Positions 60,426 to 64,000 of a DNA stretch of 64,000 nt are shown here, in pieces. The stretch's first letter is position 1. Each line of letters starts with the position of its first letter. The DNA lies in assembly GCF_013116745.1 (NCBI RefSeq), contig NZ_JABFOE010000009.1, positions 124,001 through 188,000 on the forward strand, given 5' to 3'. The notes below the pieces were generated by a model. It was not told where the DNA came from. It did not search any database and saw only the letters and a list, made by a program, of their open reading frames with translations. Position numbers and translations under genes: made by a program. Source of the DNA: Arthrobacter sp. 260. GTDB lineage: Bacteria; Actinomycetota; Actinomycetes; Actinomycetales; Micrococcaceae.

Positions 60426-61625
60426 CTATTTCAGCGCGTTCCCGGCGCGGCGCTTGTTGAAGATGTCGAACGCTACTGCGAGCAGCAACACCATCCCCTT
60501 GATGAACTGCTGGAAGTCGGTGCCCACACCCAGCAGCGACATTCCATTGTTCAGCACGCCGACGATCAGACCACCGGTAATGGCACCGATGACGGTACCC
60601 ACACCGCCGGTCACTGCCGCCCCACCAATGAAAGCAGCAGCGATCGCGTCCAATTCGAAGAGGTTACCTGCGCCGGGTCCGGCGGAGTTCAGCCGGCCGG
60701 TGAAGATCAGGCCGGCGAGGGCGGCGAGCACCCCCATGTTCACGAACAGCATGAAGTCGATCCGCTTGGTGTTTACGCCGGACAGCTGGGCTGCCTGCAG
60801 GTTGCCACCACGGGCGTAGATGTGACGGCCAAAAACTGTCTTGTTCATCACGGCACTGTAGAGAACCACCAGCAGCCCGAGGACCACCAGCACGATTGGG
60901 GTACCGCTGCGCGAGCTGGCCAGGAGGTAGGTGAGTCCCAGGATGATGAAGGTACCGAAGGCCACCTTGGTGTAGAACCAGCCGGCCGGCTCATCAATGA
61001 GTCCCAGCTTGGCCCGGGTGGCCCGACCGCGAAGCATGCTGACCACCAAGAGGATGGCTGAGATGACACCGAGGGCAACCGTGGTCCAGTCAAGAATGTT
61101 GGTATCCGCCGGGAATAAGCCAGGGAACAGGAAACCTCCGCCCAGCTGCCGGTACTCCTCCGGGAAACCGGTAATCCGCGCGTTCTCCAGGGTGATCTGG
61201 GTCAGGCCGCGGAAGATCAACATGCCAGCGAGGGTCACGATGAACGCCGGTATCCCCACGTAGGCGACCCAGAACCCTTGCCAGGCACCCACCAGGGCGC
61301 CAACGAGGAGGGAGGCAGCAAACGCCATCCACCAGTTGAAGCCCCAGTCCCGGATCATCACCCCGGACATAGCGCCCACGAAGGCGGCCACGGATCCCAC
61401 CGACAGGTCAATGTGACCGGCGATGATGATCATGACCATGCCAATGGCGAGCAACAGGATGTAGCTGTTCTGGACGATGATGTTGGAGACGTTGTCGGCC
61501 TGCAGCAGCCTGCCGCCAGTAAGGACCTGGAAGAGGACAACAATTACCAACAGGGCTAAGAAAATGCCGATTTGTCGGAGCCGGCTAGTGAGAAACTGGG
61601 CGGCGTCCTTAACGGTAGAAGCCAT
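60426..61625 (-). CDS. mmsB: Multiple-monosaccharide ABC transporter permease (MmsB/GguB-like)
   Basis: A 399-residue inner-membrane protein of the RbsC/GguB type with about ten helices (IGIFLALLVIVVLFQVLTGG; MVMIIIAGHIDLSVGSVAAF; FIGGAAVTGGVGTVIGAITG). The GHIDLSVGS and AFIGGAA motifs are typical of CUT2 sugar permeases; length of about 400 fits GguB/MmsB. ATG at 61625 follows aagga, five bases after the stop of the ATPase gene. It forms the channel for the sugars bound by the ChvE-like protein. Confidence 0.93.
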   Translation of the reverse strand: MASTVKDAAQFLTSRLRQIGIFLALLVIVVLFQVLTGGRLLQADNVSNIIVQNSYILLLAIGMVMIIIAGHIDLSVGSVAAFVGAMSGVMIRDWGFNWWMAFAASLLVGALVGAWQGFWVAYVGIPAFIVTLAGMLIFRGLTQITLENARITGFPEEYRQLGGGFLFPGLFPADTNILDWTTVALGVISAILLVVSMLRGRATRAKLGLIDEPAGWFYTKVAFGTFIILGLTYLLASSRSGTPIVLVVLGLLVVLYSAVMNKTVFGRHIYARGGNLQAAQLSGVNTKRIDFMLFVNMGVLAALAGLIFTGRLNSAGPGAGNLFELDAIAAAFIGGAAVTGGVGTVIGAITGGLIVGVLNNGMSLLGVGTDFQQFIKGMVLLLAVAFDIFNKRRAGNALK

Positions 61626-61630
61626 TGAAG

Positions 61631-63160
61631 TTAGTCCTTTTCCTTGGTCATAAACTGCATCAGAGTTTCGGGGGTGGCCTCGCTGATGGGGACGTCGGCG
61701 GTGATGACGCCCTCGGCGAGGGTGTAGATCCGGTCGCAAATTCCCAGAAGCTCAGGAAGTTCGGAAGAGATCACGATGACCGCTTTACCGTCGGCTGCGA
61801 GCTGATTGATGATGGTGTAGATCTCGTACTTGGCGCCGACGTCGATCCCGCGGGTCGGTTCGTCAAGAATCAGGACATCCGGGTCGGAGAACATCCACTT
61901 GGACAGCACCACCTTCTGCTGGTTACCACCGGAGAGTTTTCCGGTGATGGATGCAACCGAGGGGGCCTTGATGTTCATTGATTTGCGGTAACCCTCAGCG
62001 ACGACGGTTTCCTTGCCGCCATCCACCCAGCCCCTGTTTGCGAGCTTGTCGAGGGCGGCACCGGAGATGTTGCGCTTGATGTCGTCGAGCAGGTTGAGCC
62101 CGTACTTTTTGCGGTCTTCGGTGGCGTAGGCCAGGCCATGCCCGATCGCCTCCGTCACGGTCCGCGCCTTGATCGGCTCACCGGACTTGTAGATGGATCC
62201 GCTGATGTTGGATCCGTAGCTGTGGCCAAAGATGCTCATGGCCAGTTCGGTGCGGCCCGCGCCCATCAGCCCGGCGATGCCCACAATCTCACCGGCCTTG
62301 ACTGAAAGGTTTGCCCCATCGATGACTACCCGTGAGTGCTCGGTCGGGTGGTGCACCGTCCAGTTCTCCACCCGCAGCACTTCCGCGCCGATGTCGGGGG
62401 TACGGTCCGGGTAGCGGCTAAGCAGGTCGCGGCCAACCATGCCCTTGATGATGCGCTCCTCGGTGACTGATCCGTCGTGAAGGCTCAGGGTCTCGATGGT
62501 CTTGCCGTCCCGGAGGATGGTGACCGAGTCGGCGATGGCCCGGATCTCGTTGAGCTTGTGGCTGATGATGATGCAGGCGATGCCCTGATCCCGGAGCCCC
62601 TTCACCAGGCCCAGCAGGTGCGCCGAGTCCTCGTCGTTGAGTGCAGCGGTGGGTTCGTCGAGGATCAGCAGTTTCACGTTCTTGGAGAGCGCCTTCGCGA
62701 TTTCCACTAGCTGTTGCTTGCCGACGCCGATCTCTCCGGCCTTGGTGGCGGGGTTCAGGTTAAGTCCCACCCGGTTGAGCAGCTGGGCTGCGAGGTGGTT
62801 GGTCTCGTTCCAGTCGATGATGCCGCGTTTGGAGCGTTCGTTGCCGAGGAAGATGTTCTCCGCCACTGACAGGTACGGGGACAGGGCCAGCTCCTGGTGG
62901 ATGATCACCACACCCAGTTTTTCGCTGTCCTTGATGTCACGGAAGGCAACGGTTTTGCCTTCGAACACAATGTCGCCCTCATAGGTCCCGTGCGGATAGA
63001 CGCCGGAGAGCACTTTCATCAATGTTGACTTACCGGCGCCGTTTTCGCCGCAGATCGCGTGTACTTCGCCAGGCGCCACCTCAAGGCTGACGTCCTGGAG
63101 TGCCTTGACACCGGGGAAGGACTTCGAGATCTGGCGCATCTCCAGGATGTGCTCTGCCAT
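61631..63160 (-). CDS. mmsA: Multiple-monosaccharide ABC transporter ATPase (MmsA/GguA-like)
   Basis: A 509-residue fused tandem ATPase of the CUT2 class. The first half has Walker [21 protein letters not shown] and [20 protein letters not shown]; the second has [19 protein letters not shown] and [14 protein letters not shown] with [19 protein letters not shown]. It powers uptake of pentoses and hexoses such as xylose, glucose or galactose. gagg lies seven bases before the ATG. It lies between the binding protein and permease genes. Confidence 0.95.
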   Translation of the reverse strand: MAEHILEMRQISKSFPGVKALQDVSLEVAPGEVHAICGENGAGKSTLMKVLSGVYPHGTYEGDIVFEGKTVAFRDIKDSEKLGVVIIHQELALSPYLSVAENIFLGNERSKRGIIDWNETNHLAAQLLNRVGLNLNPATKAGEIGVGKQQLVEIAKALSKNVKLLILDEPTAALNDEDSAHLLGLVKGLRDQGIACIIISHKLNEIRAIADSVTILRDGKTIETLSLHDGSVTEERIIKGMVGRDLLSRYPDRTPDIGAEVLRVENWTVHHPTEHSRVVIDGANLSVKAGEIVGIAGLMGAGRTELAMSIFGHSYGSNISGSIYKSGEPIKARTVTEAIGHGLAYATEDRKKYGLNLLDDIKRNISGAALDKLANRGWVDGGKETVVAEGYRKSMNIKAPSVASITGKLSGGNQQKVVLSKWMFSDPDVLILDEPTRGIDVGAKYEIYTIINQLAADGKAVIVISSELPELLGICDRIYTLAEGVITADVPISEATPETLMQFMTKEKD

Positions 63161-63213
63161 GGGATCCTCAGTTCATCGGGGGTAAATACTGGAACTTCAA
63201 GAAAAAGATGGAT

Positions 63214-63247
63214 CTGCGGCCGGCGGCCCGTGGGCCGCCGACCGCAG
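63214..63247 (-). promoter_or_regulatory. Intercistronic hairpin between chvE-like gene and mmsA
   Basis: A strong stem CTGCGG-CGGCGGCCC (63214-63229) with its complement ending at 63247, one mismatch. It follows the binding-protein stop by about 10 bp and probably attenuates or protects mRNA so that the binding protein is made in excess. Confidence 0.75.
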
Positions 63248-63257
63248 GATGAGGGGG

Positions 63258-64000
63258 TTAGAGCTCGTCAGCGGTGTAGTAGCCGCTGTCGACCAGAACT
63301 TCCTCGTAGTTGTCCACCGTCACGATGGTGGATTCGAGCAGGTACGAGGGGACGACGATCTCGCCGTTGTCGTACGTCTCGGTGTCGTTGACCTCGACCT
63401 CTTCACCGTTGATGATCGAGTCGACCATGGTCACGGCACGCTCGCCGAGTTCGCGGACGTCCTTGAAGATAGTCGAGTACTGCTCGCCGGCGATGATCGA
63501 CTGGACCGAACCAACTTCGGCGTCCTGGCCGGTGACGATCGGCAGGTCGTCTGCCGAGTATCCGCCCGAGGTCAGCGCCGAGATGATGCCGATCGACAGG
63601 CCGTCGTACGGGGAGAGGACGCCGTCGACGGTTTCGCCGCCACCGATCGTCAGGAGATCTTCCATGCGGTCCTGGGCGGTGTCGGGCAGCCAGCGAAGGA
63701 TCGCTGCCTGCTCGAAGTCAACCTGGCCGCTCGGCACGTTGAGGACGCCGCTGTCCAGGTATGGCTGCAGGACGCTCATGGCGCCGTTCCAGAAGAAAGT
63801 GGCGTTGTTGTCGTCGGGGCTGCCGGCGAAGAGCTCCACGTTGTAGGGGCCCTCTTCACCCGTTTCCTCACCGTTCTCATCCAGGACACCCAACCCGGTC
63901 AGCAGCGAGGTGGCCTGCTGGACACCCACCTGCTCGTTGTCGAAGGTGGTGTAGTAATCGACCGTGTCGGAACCGTTGATCAGCCGGTCGTACGCGATGA
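63258..64000 (-). CDS. chvE: ChvE-like multiple-sugar-binding protein (N-terminus outside window)
   Basis: The C-terminal 247 residues of a periplasmic-binding-protein-like sugar receptor, open to the right edge. Characteristic stretches are [40 protein letters not shown] and [20 protein letters not shown], as in ChvE/Mms substrate-binding proteins. It is acidic, as expected for an exported lipoprotein, but the signal peptide lies outside. It is the first visible gene of the chvE-mmsA-mmsB operon. Confidence 0.92.
   Translation of the reverse strand, partial: IAYDRLINGSDTVDYYTTFDNEQVGVQQATSLLTGLGVLDENGEETGEEGPYNVELFAGSPDDNNATFFWNGAMSVLQPYLDSGVLNVPSGQVDFEQAAILRWLPDTAQDRMEDLLTIGGGETVDGVLSPYDGLSIGIISALTSGGYSADDLPIVTGQDAEVGSVQSIIAGEQYSTIFKDVRELGERAVTMVDSIINGEEVEVNDTETYDNGEIVVPSYLLESTIVTVDNYEEVLVDSGYYTADEL

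Noticed and set aside
1-64000. CRISPR arrays, prophage or transposases
   Set aside because: No regularly spaced repeats, phage structural genes, integrases or transposase motifs were seen on either strand.

Overview
The window is high-GC DNA from an actinobacterium, most likely a member of the Micrococcaceae (Arthrobacter and relatives). This rests on a RamB-type regulator next to the glyoxylate-shunt genes, a mycothiol-dependent isomerase-family protein, a LytR_C protein paired with an Rv0430-like small protein, purS-purQ-purL, a LysC with an internal beta-subunit start, SAM riboswitches of the actinobacterial style, and frequent 4-nt start/stop overlaps. Gene density is high. I see no prophage, insertion sequence, CRISPR array or plasmid replication gene.

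Left part (0-14 kb): a queuosine-precursor-type transporter cut by the edge; a pyridoxine kinase coupled to a polysaccharide pyruvyl transferase and a family 2 glycosyltransferase; then a large secreted subtilase ending in three SLH domains and a strong terminator. SLH domains usually bind pyruvylated wall polymers, so these neighbours may work together. Next come rraA, a RamB-like regulator diverging from aceA and aceB (isocitrate lyase and malate synthase) across a palindrome-rich promoter, and a DsbA/FrnE oxidoreductase.

Middle (14-42 kb): a LytR_C/Rv0430-like pair; a three-gene operon encoding a multicopper oxidase split over two polypeptides plus a secreted companion; gpx, an MpaB-like protein, and a lipoprotein gene flanked by a 34-bp direct repeat; tRNA-Ser(GGA); the SRP RNA; then housekeeping genes gluQRS, dnaX, recR, an ABC-2 exporter, lysC and purSQL, interspersed with small conserved or hypothetical proteins, an SSI-like lipoprotein and a GlxA-type regulator.

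Sulfur region (42.5-51.6 kb): two SAM riboswitches head two successive transcription units. The first holds an SsuABC-like sulfonate ABC transporter, acetyl-CoA synthetase and a GPR1/FUN34/YaaH-type membrane protein. The second holds the dimethylsulfone monooxygenase SfnG, O-acetylhomoserine sulfhydrylase MetY and a CoA-binding protein. Together they look like a methionine-repressed organosulfur scavenging module. MetY releases acetate, which Acs could return to acetyl-CoA.

Right part (51.7-64 kb): a 1748-residue secreted animal-type haem peroxidase with RTX-like calcium repeats and four Ig-like repeats (a peroxicin-like protein), followed on the other strand by a NarL-type response regulator, its histidine kinase and a SARP-type regulator, and finally an MmsAB/ChvE-type monosaccharide ABC transporter cut by the right edge. 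Several long hairpins without T-runs sit between genes and form a recurring structural theme.
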